Made by a program: the position numbers and the translations under genes. Below the pieces are notes generated by a model that had not been told where the DNA came from, searched no databases, and worked only from the letters and a program-made list of their open reading frames with translations. A stretch of DNA of 64,000 nucleotides from Noviherbaspirillum malthae (GTDB lineage Bacteria > Pseudomonadota > Gammaproteobacteria > Burkholderiales > Burkholderiaceae_D): contig NZ_JACYXF010000001.1 of NCBI RefSeq assembly GCF_015352985.1, positions 496,001-560,000 on the forward strand, written 5' to 3'. Positions 31,463 to 40,584 of the stretch are shown here, piece by piece (position 1 is the first letter of the stretch; every line of letters starts with the position of its first letter).

Positions 31463-32401
31463 ATGGCGCAACAACGCCCCAAGAAAATTCGCGTGCCGGT
31501 AGACGGCGTGCTTCTGCTGGACAAGGCCGCCGGCATGTCCAGCAACGACGCGCTGATGAAGGCGAAATGGCTGTTGAGCGCGAAGAAGGCTGGCCATACG
31601 GGCACGCTCGATCCTTTCGCTACCGGCCTGCTGCCGCTGTGCTTCGGCGAGGCCACCAAGTTTTCGCAAGATCTGCTGGAAGCCGACAAGACGTATGAAA
31701 CTGTCGTGCACTTGGGCATCACGACCGACACCGGCGATACCGAAGGTGCCGTCGTTGCGACTGGCGAAGTCAGTGTCACCCTGCCGCAGATCGAACAGGC
31801 GCTGGCGGGTTTTCGTGGCTGCATCGAACAGGTACCGCCGATGCACTCCGCGCTCAAGCGCGACGGCAAACCCCTCTACGAATATGCACGCGCCGGCATC
31901 ACGCTCGAGCGCGCCGCACGCAGCATCACGATCCACCATCTGGAACTGCTCGACTACCAGGCGCCTTTCCTTCGGCTGCGCGTCACTTGCAGCAAGGGCA
32001 CCTATATCCGCGTGCTGGGCGAAGACATCGGCAAAGCTCTGGGGTGCGGCGCGCATCTCAAGGAATTGCGGCGCACCGGCGTCGGCGCCTTGACGCTCGC
32101 GGGGGCCGCTACGCTGCAAAGCCTGGAAGCCGCGGCGGAGACCGACAGGCCGGCAATGCTGGCGCCTGTCGATGCATTATTGTCCACTTTTCCCGAGATA
32201 CGCCTGTCGTCCATGCTGGCAACACGCTTTCTGCACGGACAGCGCCTGCCGCTTGGCAAGGAGGATGTCAGCCTGCCAAGCGCCAAAGGCAGGGTTCGCG
32301 TATATCGGAAAGACAACGGCCAGCTGCTCGGAACGGCGCAGCTCATGCCCTACGGCGTACTTGCGCCGGAGAGGCTGGTCGCGTCGCTGCCGCAGGCCTG
32401 A
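31463..32401 (+). CDS. truB: tRNA pseudouridine(55) synthase TruB
   Basis: TruB makes pseudouridine 55 in the T loop of tRNAs. The 312-residue protein shows the catalytic Asp in GHTGTLDPFATGLLPLCFGEATK, plus GRKTYE-like DKTYETVVHLG, QVPPMHSALKRDGKPLYEYAR and the C-terminal PUA-like part. The start MAQQRPKKIRVP is preferred over one five codons upstream by fit to the family. Last gene of the rimP-truB cluster. Confidence 0.96.
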   Translation: MAQQRPKKIRVPVDGVLLLDKAAGMSSNDALMKAKWLLSAKKAGHTGTLDPFATGLLPLCFGEATKFSQDLLEADKTYETVVHLGITTDTGDTEGAVVATGEVSVTLPQIEQALAGFRGCIEQVPPMHSALKRDGKPLYEYARAGITLERAARSITIHHLELLDYQAPFLRLRVTCSKGTYIRVLGEDIGKALGCGAHLKELRRTGVGALTLAGAATLQSLEAAAETDRPAMLAPVDALLSTFPEIRLSSMLATRFLHGQRLPLGKEDVSLPSAKGRVRVYRKDNGQLLGTAQLMPYGVLAPERLVASLPQA

Positions 32402-32513
32402 AAAAAGGCTGAACGAAGCGCGAATCTTTTTCGTCCGCTCCTGTCCATACAGCTCCCGAGGCGATGCAAGCCATTGAAAAACAAGTATTTTTGAAATTTA
32501 ATGCGTCGCAGCA

Positions 32514-32522
32514 TGCTATAAT
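32514..32522 (+). promoter_or_regulatory. Extended -10 promoter of typA
   Basis: TGCTATAAT is a perfect extended -10 element (TGN-TATAAT) about 30 bases before the start codon. A TTGAAA at 32491-32496 is 20 bases upstream, too far for a good -35. Confidence 0.55.
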
Positions 32523-32553
32523 TTTCGGTTCTTCGAGTCCGCACTAAACCACC

Positions 32554-34389
32554 ATGTCAAACACAAAACGCGCACTGCGCAATATCGCCATCATCGCTCA
32601 CGTCGACCACGGCAAAACCACTCTGGTTGACCAGCTGCTCCGCCAGTCGGGTACCTTCCGCGAAAATCAGCAAATCGACAATCGCGTAATGGATTCCAAC
32701 GACCTCGAGAAAGAGCGCGGCATCACCATTCTGGCCAAGAACTGCGCGGTCGAGTATGAAGGCACGCACATCAACATCGTCGATACGCCCGGCCACGCCG
32801 ACTTCGGCGGTGAAGTCGAGCGCGTGCTGTCGATGGTCGACTCCGTGCTGCTGCTGGTGGATGCGGTCGAAGGCCCGATGCCGCAGACGCGCTTCGTGAC
32901 GCGCAAGGCGCTCGGCCTGGGCCTCAAGCCCATCGTCGTGGTCAACAAGATCGACCGTCCGGGCGCACGTCCCGACTGGGTCATCAATGCGACGTTCGAA
33001 CTTTTCGACAAGCTGGGCGCGACCGAAGAACAGCTCGATTTCCCGGTGGTGTACGCCTCCGCACTGAACGGCTACGCCAGCCTCGATCCGCAAGTCCGCG
33101 AAGGCACGATGAAGCCGCTGTTCGACTCCGTGCTGGAAAACGTCCCGGTGCGCGACGACGATCCGGACGGCCCGCTGCAGCTGCAGATTTCCTCGCTCGA
33201 CTACTCCTCCTACGTCGGCAAGATCGGCATCGGCCGCATCAAGCGCGGCCGCGCAAAGGCGCTGCAGGACGTGATCGTGATGAACGGTCCCGATTCCACA
33301 CCGATCAAGGCGCGCATCAACCAGGTACTCAAGTTCAAGGGCCTGGAGCGCATGCTGGTCGATGAAGCCCAGGCCGGCGACATCGTGCTGATCAACGGCA
33401 TCGAAGAACTCGGCATCGGCAGCACCGTCTGCGCGCCCGATGCCCCGGACGCATTGCCGATGCTGAAGGTCGATGAACCGACGCTGACCATGAATTTCCT
33501 GGTTAACAACTCGCCGCTGGCCGGCCGCGAAGGCAAGTTCGTCACCAGCCGCCAGATCCGCGACCGTCTCGACCGCGAACTCAAGTCCAACGTGGCGCTG
33601 CGCGTCACCGATACCGGCGACGACACCACGTTCGAAGTCTCCGGCCGCGGCGAACTGCACCTGACCATTCTCCTCGAAAACATGCGCCGCGAAGGCTACG
33701 AGCTGGCGGTATCCCGTCCGCGCGTGGTGTTCAAGGAAATCGACGGCGTCAAGTGCGAGCCGTACGAGCTGCTGACCGTCGATGTGGAAGATTCCCACCA
33801 GGGCGGCGTCATGGAAGAACTCGGCCGCCGCCGCGGCGACCTGCAGAACATGGAACCGGACGGCAAGGGCCGCGTGCGCCTCGAATACCGCATTCCGGCG
33901 CGCGGCCTGATCGGCTTCCAGTCCGAATTCATGACACTGACGCGCGGTACAGGCCTGATGAGCCATATTTTCGACGACTACGCGCCTGTCGATACCAACA
34001 AGCCGGAACTGGCAGGCCGTCGCAACGGCGTGCTGATCTCCCAGGACGACGGCGCTGCCGTGGCCTACGCGTTGTGGAAGCTGCAGGATCGCGGCCGCAT
34101 GTTCGTCAGCCACAACGACCCGGTCTACGAAGGCATGATCATCGGCATTCATTCCCGCGACAACGACCTCGTCGTCAACCCGATCAAGGGCAAGCAGCTG
34201 ACCAACGTGCGTGCCTCCGGTACCGACGAAGCGGTGCGCTTGGTGCCGCCGATCCAGCTGACGCTGGAATACGCGGTGGAATTCATCGAGGATGATGAGC
34301 TGGTCGAAATCACGCCCAAGAGCATCCGCCTGCGCAAGCGCTTCCTGAAGGAGCATGAGCGCAAGAAGGCATCGCGCGAAGCCGCATGA
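32554..34389 (+). CDS. typA: Translational GTPase TypA/BipA
   Basis: TypA (BipA) is a ribosome-associated EF-G-like GTPase involved in 50S assembly, cold growth and stress. The 611 residues have the G domain (G1 [10 protein letters not shown], switch [17 protein letters not shown]4 NKIDR), a beta-barrel domain, two alpha/beta domains and the TypA-specific C-terminal domain ([31 protein letters not shown]). Length and motifs are normal. It is monocistronic with its own promoter and terminator. Confidence 0.97.
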   Translation: MSNTKRALRNIAIIAHVDHGKTTLVDQLLRQSGTFRENQQIDNRVMDSNDLEKERGITILAKNCAVEYEGTHINIVDTPGHADFGGEVERVLSMVDSVLLLVDAVEGPMPQTRFVTRKALGLGLKPIVVVNKIDRPGARPDWVINATFELFDKLGATEEQLDFPVVYASALNGYASLDPQVREGTMKPLFDSVLENVPVRDDDPDGPLQLQISSLDYSSYVGKIGIGRIKRGRAKALQDVIVMNGPDSTPIKARINQVLKFKGLERMLVDEAQAGDIVLINGIEELGIGSTVCAPDAPDALPMLKVDEPTLTMNFLVNNSPLAGREGKFVTSRQIRDRLDRELKSNVALRVTDTGDDTTFEVSGRGELHLTILLENMRREGYELAVSRPRVVFKEIDGVKCEPYELLTVDVEDSHQGGVMEELGRRRGDLQNMEPDGKGRVRLEYRIPARGLIGFQSEFMTLTRGTGLMSHIFDDYAPVDTNKPELAGRRNGVLISQDDGAAVAYALWKLQDRGRMFVSHNDPVYEGMIIGIHSRDNDLVVNPIKGKQLTNVRASGTDEAVRLVPPIQLTLEYAVEFIEDDELVEITPKSIRLRKRFLKEHERKKASREAA

Positions 34390-34406
34390 TGCATTGAGCT
34401 TGCCTT

Positions 34407-34490
34407 TGCACGGTTCGAAAAGGACCGTGCAATCATGCCGAATCAGTGCAAGACGCCCGGCCCCCGAAAGGGTAGCCGGGCGGATTTTTA
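34407..34490 (+). terminator. Tandem hairpins after typA, second with T tract
   Basis: TGCACGGT/ACCGTGCA (34407-34431) is followed by CGCCCGGC/GCCGGGCG (34454-34482) and GATTTTTAT. The second is a good intrinsic terminator. Confidence 0.65.
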
Positions 34491-34517
34491 TGCAGTGCCA
34501 ATTCTTGTCAACTGTTT

Positions 34518-35564
34518 ATGCCGCTTTTGACGAACCATCAACGAGCCTTGCTGCTCATGATCATTGCGCCGACGATGTGGAGCATCGCCGGCGTCATCAC
34601 GCGCCATCTCGATGCTGCGCGCGGATTCGAAGTCACCCTCTGGCGCAGCATATTTTCCGCGCTCGCCGTGGCCCTGGTGCTCGGCATGCAGCAGGGGCCG
34701 CGCAAGGCGGCCGCCACGATACGTTCCGCCGGCATGACAGGCGTGTTGAGCGGCATGATGTGGTGCACGATGTTTACCGCGTTCATGATCGCGCTCACGC
34801 GGACCACGGTCGCCAATACCCTGATCGTCCTGAGCATCGCCCCGCTGCTGACCGCGTTTCTCGCCTGGCTAGTGCTCAAGCAGCAGATTCCGCGAAGGAC
34901 CTGGTTGGCGATCATCGCCGCCGTCGCCGGCATCCTGTGGATGTTCGTGAATGGCATGAGCGATGTGAACGGCGATCACCTGGCCGGCATGCTGATCGCA
35001 GGCGCGGTGCCGGTGGCTTCCGCGGTCAATCTCATCATTCTCAAGCGCAGCGGGCAGGGCGTGGACTTGATGCCGGCCGTCCTGCTGGGCAGCGTGTTTT
35101 CCGCACTGCTGATGCTGCCCTTTGCCTGGCCCTTGCAGGCATCATGGCACGACATCGGCCTGCTGGCGGTGCTGGGTGTCTTTCAGCTGGGCGTTCCCTG
35201 CCTGCTGCTGGTGAAGGCGGCAAAGAGCCTGTCTGCGCCCGAGGTGGCGCTGCTCTCGCTGCTGGAAGTGCTGCTCGGCCCCTTGTGGGCCTGGCTGGGC
35301 GCGGGTGAAGTGCCTGCACGCGAAACCCTGTACGGCGGCAGTGTGGTCATGGCGGCCCTGGTGCTCAACGAACTGGCCGCCTTGCGTTCCCTGAACCGCA
35401 GGAAGCCGCAAGCCGAAGACGCCGCAGAAAGAAAAGCCGGGTCGATTGCCGACCCGGCTGCATGTGTTGCTCAGCGCTTAAGCGGCGTCGCTTCAGGCCG
35501 CAACGGTATCGGTCTGCGGCACTGCCTGCTGCGTCTTCAGAACGTCGGCGATGGCAGCGAATAG
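34518..35564 (+). CDS. EamA/DMT-family transporter with unusual C-terminal overlap
   Basis: This inner-membrane drug/metabolite transporter has ten predicted membrane helices in two EamA halves (about 10-140 and 155-290). The substrate is unknown. The family normally ends at about 300 residues; here the frame continues to 348, through a terminator hairpin and 72 bases into the converging aminotransferase gene. The extra 45 residues (from about KPQAEDAAERKAGSIAD) are hydrophilic and look like antisense read-through, so a stop may have been lost, or the tail may be non-functional. The first ATG (MPLLTNHQRA) is a reasonable start. Confidence 0.85.
   Translation: MPLLTNHQRALLLMIIAPTMWSIAGVITRHLDAARGFEVTLWRSIFSALAVALVLGMQQGPRKAAATIRSAGMTGVLSGMMWCTMFTAFMIALTRTTVANTLIVLSIAPLLTAFLAWLVLKQQIPRRTWLAIIAAVAGILWMFVNGMSDVNGDHLAGMLIAGAVPVASAVNLIILKRSGQGVDLMPAVLLGSVFSALLMLPFAWPLQASWHDIGLLAVLGVFQLGVPCLLLVKAAKSLSAPEVALLSLLEVLLGPLWAWLGAGEVPARETLYGGSVVMAALVLNELAALRSLNRRKPQAEDAAERKAGSIADPAACVAQRLSGVASGRNGIGLRHCLLRLQNVGDGSE
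35431..35460 (-). terminator. Intrinsic terminator of the aminotransferase gene
   Basis: AGCCGGGTCG and CGACCCGGCT form a perfect 10-bp stem, followed on the minus strand by TTTTCTTTCT. It lies within the extended 3' end of the EamA frame. Confidence 0.75.
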
Positions 35565-36845
35565 CTGATCGACCTGCTGCTTGTCGATGATCAGCGGCGG
35601 CGACAGGGCAATGATGTCGCCGGTGGTCCGGATCAGCACATTCTTTTCCCAGAAACATTTCTGGAATACATCGAACGCACGCGCCGTCGGCTTGCCGGGC
35701 ACGCTTTCGAGCTCAATGCCGCAGACCAGTCCCAGATTGCGCACATCCTTCACATAAGGCAGGCCTTTCAGGCTGTGCGCCGCCTGTTCGAAGTAGGACG
35801 CCATCGCCGCCGCCCGGTCGAACAATCCTTCCTCCTTGTAGACCTCGATGGCAGCAACGCAGGCTGCCGCTGCGAGCGGATGGCCGCTGTAGGTATACCC
35901 ATGGAAAAACTCGATGGTGTTTTCCGGGGCGGCATCCATGAAGGCGTCGTGGATATCCTGCCGCACAATCACCGCGCCCATCGGCACGGCGGCGTTCGTC
36001 AGTCCCTTGGCGCAGGTGATCATGTCCGGCACCACGCCGAAGAAGTCGGCGGCGAAGGCGCTGCCCAGACGGCCGAAGCCGGTGATCACCTCGTCGAAAA
36101 TCAGCAGGATGCCGTACTTGTCGCAGATGGCGCGCAGTTTCTGCAGGTAGCCCTTGGGCGGCAGGATCACGCCGGTGGAGCCCTGCACCGGTTCCACGAT
36201 GACCGCAGCGATCGTCGCCGGATCATGCAGGGCCAGCATGCGCTGCTCGAGTTCGTCCGCCATTTCCGCGCCGTGCTCGGGCAGGCCGCGCGAGAACGCG
36301 TTTCGGGCGATGTCCAGCGGATGGCGCAGATGGTCGATGCCGGGCAGCGTGGGGCCGAAATGCTTGCGGTTGCCGGCAATGCCGCCGACCGCGATGCCGC
36401 CGAAGCCCACGCCATGGTAGCCGCGCTCGCGGCCGATCAGCCGGGTGCGCAGGCCGTCGCCGCGCATGCGGTGATAGGCGAGCGCGATCTTCAACGCCGT
36501 ATCGACCGATTCGGAACCGTCATTGCAGAAGAACACCCGGTTCAGGCCTTCGGGCGCGATCGAGGCGAGCGCCGTCGCCGCCTCGAAAACTTTGGGATGT
36601 CCCATCTGGAAGGTCGGCGCGAAATCCATTTCGGCCGCCTGCTGCTGGATCGCTGCAGTAATTTTAGGATGGCAATGGCCGGCGTTCACGCACCACAGGC
36701 CAGCGGTGCCGTCGAGAATCCTGCGCCCGTCGTCGCTGGTGTAATGCATGCCGGAAGCGGCGGCCAGCATGCGCGGCTTGCTCTTGTATTGCCGGTTTGC
36801 GGTGAAGGGCATCCAGAAATGCGAGGTATCCAGAGGTTGGGCCAT
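35493..36845 (-). CDS. Class III aminotransferase (omega-amino acid / beta-alanine:pyruvate type)
   Basis: This PLP enzyme of 450 residues resembles omega-amino acid-pyruvate transaminases: HFWMPFTANRQYK at the start, GLWCVNAGHCHPKI, GSESVDTALKIALAYHR, the YHGVGFGGIAVGG loop, FDEVITGFGRLG, and the Schiff-base Lys in ITCAKGLTNAAVPMG. It probably transfers amino groups between beta-alanine or other omega-amines and pyruvate. It converges on the EamA gene and has its own terminator. No malonate-semialdehyde dehydrogenase gene adjoins it. Confidence 0.9.
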   Translation of the reverse strand: MAQPLDTSHFWMPFTANRQYKSKPRMLAAASGMHYTSDDGRRILDGTAGLWCVNAGHCHPKITAAIQQQAAEMDFAPTFQMGHPKVFEAATALASIAPEGLNRVFFCNDGSESVDTALKIALAYHRMRGDGLRTRLIGRERGYHGVGFGGIAVGGIAGNRKHFGPTLPGIDHLRHPLDIARNAFSRGLPEHGAEMADELEQRMLALHDPATIAAVIVEPVQGSTGVILPPKGYLQKLRAICDKYGILLIFDEVITGFGRLGSAFAADFFGVVPDMITCAKGLTNAAVPMGAVIVRQDIHDAFMDAAPENTIEFFHGYTYSGHPLAAAACVAAIEVYKEEGLFDRAAAMASYFEQAAHSLKGLPYVKDVRNLGLVCGIELESVPGKPTARAFDVFQKCFWEKNVLIRTTGDIIALSPPLIIDKQQVDQLFAAIADVLKTQQAVPQTDTVAA

Positions 36846-37124
36846 AGCGTTGTCTCTTTTGAAATGAGTTGTTGGAATGCTGGTGAAACGTCACACGGAA
36901 CGACGATTGCAGCGTGTCTTTGTAAGGCTATGACTACGGGATTGCGTCGATGTGCGGCAAGTCATTATGAGCCTGCTCAGGGAAAAGGCAAGCTGCTCAT
37001 TCGAGGTACACGATACTCAAAAACTATTTGGCTTGAAAACACCAAGGAACCGGCCACTTCGGCAAAACACTCATCTTCGTCGGATTAGAACTAGTAACGT
37101 CACCCTACTTGTGGAGCTTCGGTA

Positions 37125-38189
37125 ATGAACGTAACCCAGCGTATTGCAAGGAAACTGATTCATCCGGACGACGGCCAGACAGGACAACCCCGTACCGATG
37201 AAGTACCGATGTCGGCGCATGCTGGCCTTGAGCGTGCGGCAAATGACACTCCCATATTTAGGCAGCCCGCTGCAATCCGCAGCGCCCGGAAAAAAATAGA
37301 ACGGTTTCTTGCGAAATACGTACAGCGCTCACCCAAAATCGAGGTGAGAAAATCGCCCTCCGAAGCCGTTTATCTCCTGAAAGCAGATGGGACATGGGAG
37401 TTATCGCCTTCAGCAGGAACAGCGTCGGATCTGGTTAATCAAAAGCCGGGACGTCTCCAACGAGACAGGCGTCGGCTTCTTGACGAGGCTCAGGCGGTCA
37501 ACCTCAGTAACAAGACTAAACCAGCTGGCATGAAATCTTTGTCATCTACTCAACCTGAGCCACCGTCCAAGTCAGAGCTTCGTCATTCAAATGTTGACAA
37601 AGGCAAAGCAAGAGAACTGGATTTTGTTCCCATAGGTATAGGCATGTCCATGTCATCGCATACGCATGGGGTCGAGCAGCTGATAGATTTACTCGAAGCA
37701 AGTCAAGTTGGCATGGAGGCAGGCCTTTCTATCATGCTTAACATAACAATTAATTCAGAGAACTGGAAACCTGCCCGAGAGGCTTTTGCGCAAAGTAGTG
37801 CTACCTTGCGCCGCATGTCAACCTCAATGGCAGGCCTAAGGGATTTAGAGAGGATGATCAAGTTGATCAATATTGATACGACTTCCCTAAATATGGGAAG
37901 TCTAAAAGCAATGTCCGAAAGAGCTGCAAGGCTGTATGACAAGTCGATCCAACGATACCAGGAAGCTACACTCGGTGATCTGAAATTCGGTGAGTTGGGA
38001 GAGCCGGCAACCTATTCTTTACCCGTAGAGGGACAGCGGTCGCTTGCTTTTTCTGCACCGGTAGTGCGAGAAATCATGCTGGCTGCAAGAGATTTGAACG
38101 AATTATTGAATGACCTACGGGCTGAGATCGACGCCCTGAAAGCGCTTGCTCGGAGTCCGAAAGCGCCCCCGATGCGGCCTATGAAGTAG
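37125..38189 (+). CDS. Orphan protein of unknown function, AT-richer islet
   Basis: This encodes 354 residues that I do not recognise. The N-terminal 110 residues are basic and polar (RSARKKIERFLAKYVQRSPKIEVRK), a Ser/Pro/Lys-rich linker follows, and residues about 165-340 are predominantly helical (VEQLIDLLEASQVGMEAGLSIM). There is no signal peptide or membrane helix. Base composition and codon use are more AT-rich than those of the neighbours, a sign of horizontal acquisition. GGAG precedes the ATG by nine bases. The same reading frame continues after its amber stop for at least another 85 codons of protein-like sequence, so the stop may be a mutation inside a longer gene. A secreted effector or phage-related protein would be possible, but nothing shows it. 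Confidence 0.6.
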   Translation: MNVTQRIARKLIHPDDGQTGQPRTDEVPMSAHAGLERAANDTPIFRQPAAIRSARKKIERFLAKYVQRSPKIEVRKSPSEAVYLLKADGTWELSPSAGTASDLVNQKPGRLQRDRRRLLDEAQAVNLSNKTKPAGMKSLSSTQPEPPSKSELRHSNVDKGKARELDFVPIGIGMSMSSHTHGVEQLIDLLEASQVGMEAGLSIMLNITINSENWKPAREAFAQSSATLRRMSTSMAGLRDLERMIKLINIDTTSLNMGSLKAMSERAARLYDKSIQRYQEATLGDLKFGELGEPATYSLPVEGQRSLAFSAPVVREIMLAARDLNELLNDLRAEIDALKALARSPKAPPMRPMK

Positions 38190-38475
38190 CATAGCCAAGT
38201 TGTGCCGGAAACGGTTTTAGAAGCTGTTATGCGAGCTACAGACAAGGTGAAGCGGGAAATCGCCGCAGAACCTAGACAAGTTAAGGGAGTCTTCACTTAT
38301 AACGGACAATCGTTCAAGAAATCGTCGGTGCATCAATCTTTACAGCAGAACTTCAACCGGGAGAGGGCGGCAATAATGCTAGACTTATGCCGCAAACTGC
38401 AAGGTTTTGCCCAAGCAGCAAGGTTGCAAGGAGCCTGCAGCAAGCGCATCAGCAGCAATCCACTTTCAATCCCGC
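38190..38475 (+). pseudogene. In-frame continuation of the orphan gene after an amber codon, decayed before dusA
   Basis: In the same frame as the orphan gene, directly after its TAG, the sequence reads on without stop through VLEAVMRATDKVKREIAA, FTYNGQSFKKSSVHQSL and REFAAI-like NRERAAIMLDL, which looks like real protein. A GTG at 38202 could start it separately. The frame stays open into dusA (to 38747), where it becomes a shadow of dusA codons. So the original 3' end seems to have been lost at the dusA boundary. Either this is the broken C-terminus of the orphan gene or a truncated second gene. Confidence 0.5.
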
Positions 38476-39498
38476 ATGACTCAGAAAACTACCCCCAAGC
38501 GCACCATCTCGGTCGCCCCGATGATGGACTGGACCGACCGCCACTGCCGCATGTTCCACCGGCAGATCACCCGCCATACCTGGCTGTACACCGAAATGGT
38601 CACCACCGGCGCCTTGCTCTACGGCGACGTGCCGCGCCATCTCGACTTCAACCAGGAAGAGCATCCGGTCGCGCTGCAGCTGGGAGGCAGCGAACCCGAG
38701 GATCTGGCAAAAAGCGCGAAGCTCGGCGAGCAGTGGGGCTACGATGAAATCAACCTCAATTGCGGCTGCCCGTCGGAGCGGGTGCAGAAGGGCGCGTTCG
38801 GCGCATGCCTGATGGGCGAGCCCCAACTGGTAGCCGATTGCGTCAAGGCCATGCGCGATGCGGTCTCCATCGATGTCACGGTCAAGCACCGCATCGGCAT
38901 CGATGATGTCGAGTCCTACGATTTCGTGCGCGATTTCGTCGGCACCATTGCAGACGCCGGCTGCAGTACCTTCATCGTGCATGCGCGCAATGCCATTCTG
39001 AAAGGCTTGAGCCCGAAGGAGAACCGCGAGATCCCGCCGCTCAAGCCGGAGTATGCCTACCAGCTCAAGAAAGATTTCCCTCAGCTTGAAATTCTTATCA
39101 ACGGCGGCATCAAGACCGTCGAGGAAATCGACCTGCATCTGCAGCATGTCGATGGCGTGATGCTCGGCCGCGAGGCCTATCACAACCCCTATCTGATGGC
39201 GTCTTTCGATGCCCGCTATTACAGCGACGAGGCCGAACCCAAAACGCGTGCCGAAGTGCTCGAAGCCATGATGCCGTATATCGCCGATCAGCTCGCCCGC
39301 CACGGCAAGGCTGCCGTCGGCGGCGGCCTGCGTCTCAACAGCATCACCCGCCACATGCTCGGCCTGATGACCGGCCTGCCCGGTGCGAGGGTCTTCCGCC
39401 AAACCCTGTCCGATTCCAGGCGCCTGGCCGCAGGCGACCCTGCATTGCTGATGGACGCGCTCGCCCGCATGCAGCCGTCGCGCGCGCTCGCCGCCTGA
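38476..39498 (+). CDS. dusA: tRNA-dihydrouridine(20/20a) synthase DusA
   Basis: DusA reduces U20/U20a in the D loop of tRNAs using FMN and NADPH. The 340 residues contain the FMN site (SVAPMMDWTDRHCRMFHRQI), YTEMVTTGALLYGD, the catalytic Cys in INLNCGCPSERVQKGAFGACLM, and VKHRIGID; YRQ-like arginines follow. The start MTQKTTPKRTISV is chosen by family fit; the frame is open to 38407. The 5' end of dusA is a known integration hotspot, which may relate to the islet just upstream. A hairpin (CCGTGCC/GGCACGG, 39517-39541) follows and overlaps the next promoter. Confidence 0.95.
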   Translation: MTQKTTPKRTISVAPMMDWTDRHCRMFHRQITRHTWLYTEMVTTGALLYGDVPRHLDFNQEEHPVALQLGGSEPEDLAKSAKLGEQWGYDEINLNCGCPSERVQKGAFGACLMGEPQLVADCVKAMRDAVSIDVTVKHRIGIDDVESYDFVRDFVGTIADAGCSTFIVHARNAILKGLSPKENREIPPLKPEYAYQLKKDFPQLEILINGGIKTVEEIDLHLQHVDGVMLGREAYHNPYLMASFDARYYSDEAEPKTRAEVLEAMMPYIADQLARHGKAAVGGGLRLNSITRHMLGLMTGLPGARVFRQTLSDSRRLAAGDPALLMDALARMQPSRALAA

Positions 39499-39533
39499 TT
39501 CTCTTGCTCCGTATTGCCGTGCCGTTGATCAAA

Positions 39534-39549
39534 TGGCACGGATTCTGCA
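39534..39549 (+). promoter_or_regulatory. Sigma-54 promoter upstream of the SDR stress-type gene
   Basis: TGGCACGGATTCTGCA matches the sigma-54 consensus (TGGCACG-N4-TTGCW) except C for the first T of the -12 box. Transcription would start near 39560, about 95 bases ahead of the start codon. Confidence 0.7.
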
Positions 39550-39653
39550 CACCCTTTCCGTTCATCGGCATCGCTCCCCTGCGTACATCAAGACCCGCAG
39601 GACGACGCCCGCATTGAATCGTATCCAAACAGAACGAAACGGAAAGGACCGAC

Positions 39654-40514
39654 ATGTCACAGGATCAAGCTTCATTTCCCCCTCAGCACCAAGACCATCA
39701 GCCCGGATCGGAAGCGGCAATGACGCCGCGCCCCCAGGCGGAGATGAAGAACTACAAGGGCAGCGGCAAGCTGAAGGGCAAGGTGGCACTGATCACCGGC
39801 GGCGACAGCGGCATCGGCCGAGCGACGGCGATCGGTTTCGCCAAGGAGGGCGCCAATGTCGTCATCGCCTATCTCGACGAACACCAGGATGCCCAGGAAA
39901 CGCAGCGCCTGATCGAAGCCGAGGGGCGCGAATGCGTAATCATCGCGGGCGACGTGGGCCAGTCGGATTTCTGCAGGAAGATGGTCGATACCGCAATGAC
40001 TTCCTTCGGCCGCCTCGATATCGTCGTCAACAATGCCGCCCAGCAGTATCCGCAGCAAAGCATTGAAGACATCAGCGACGAGCAGCTGCTGCACACTTTC
40101 CGTACCAACATCTTTGCGATGTTCTACACCGTGCGTGCGGCAATGCCGCATCTCAAGCCGGGGGCGCGCATCATCAACACCACGTCGGTCACGGCCTATC
40201 GCGGCAGTTCGCATCTGCTGGATTACTCGTCGACGAAAGGCGCGATCGTTGCATTCACGCGTTCGCTGTCGCAGCAACTGCTTGAGAAGGGCATCCTCGT
40301 CAATGCGGTCGCGCCAGGCCCGATCTGGACGCCGTTGATACCAGCCAGCTTTGACGAGAAGCAAGTTGAGAAATTCGGCCAGCAGGCGCCGCTGAGCAGG
40401 GCAGGCCAGCCGGATGAGGTTGCACCATCGTATATCTTCCTGGCTTCGGAAGACTCTTCGTACATGACGGGTCAGGTGCTGCATCCCAATGGCGGCGAAA
40501 TCGTCAATGCCTGA
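39654..40514 (+). CDS. Short-chain dehydrogenase/reductase (YghA / general-stress type)
   Basis: This 286-residue SDR has a 40-residue hydrophilic N-terminal extension (QHQDHQPGSEAAMTPRPQAEM), the cofactor motif TGGDSGIGRATAIGFAKEGA, NNAA, and the catalytic Ser-Tyr-Lys (INTTSVTAYRG...DYSSTKGA). The extension and sequence match the YghA/Gsp39 class, NADP-dependent enzymes linked to stress; the substrate is unknown. It follows dusA by 155 bases, and a good sigma-54 promoter lies in that gap, so its control appears separate from dusA. Confidence 0.9.
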   Translation: MSQDQASFPPQHQDHQPGSEAAMTPRPQAEMKNYKGSGKLKGKVALITGGDSGIGRATAIGFAKEGANVVIAYLDEHQDAQETQRLIEAEGRECVIIAGDVGQSDFCRKMVDTAMTSFGRLDIVVNNAAQQYPQQSIEDISDEQLLHTFRTNIFAMFYTVRAAMPHLKPGARIINTTSVTAYRGSSHLLDYSSTKGAIVAFTRSLSQQLLEKGILVNAVAPGPIWTPLIPASFDEKQVEKFGQQAPLSRAGQPDEVAPSYIFLASEDSSYMTGQVLHPNGGEIVNA

Positions 40515-40584
40515 CGCTCGCCGGATCGAGAAGTGATGCGCCGGCATCGAGCGCGACGGCATGTGCCGCGCGCTTGATGTGAGG

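Noticed and set aside
32557..34356. A 599-codon frame antisense to typA
   Set aside because: Shadow of typA; no motifs.
37073..37095. Two TTCG words ahead of the orphan gene as a possible hrp/PIP box
   Set aside because: They are 14 bases apart rather than the 15-16 of the known box, and no type III secretion gene is in the window.
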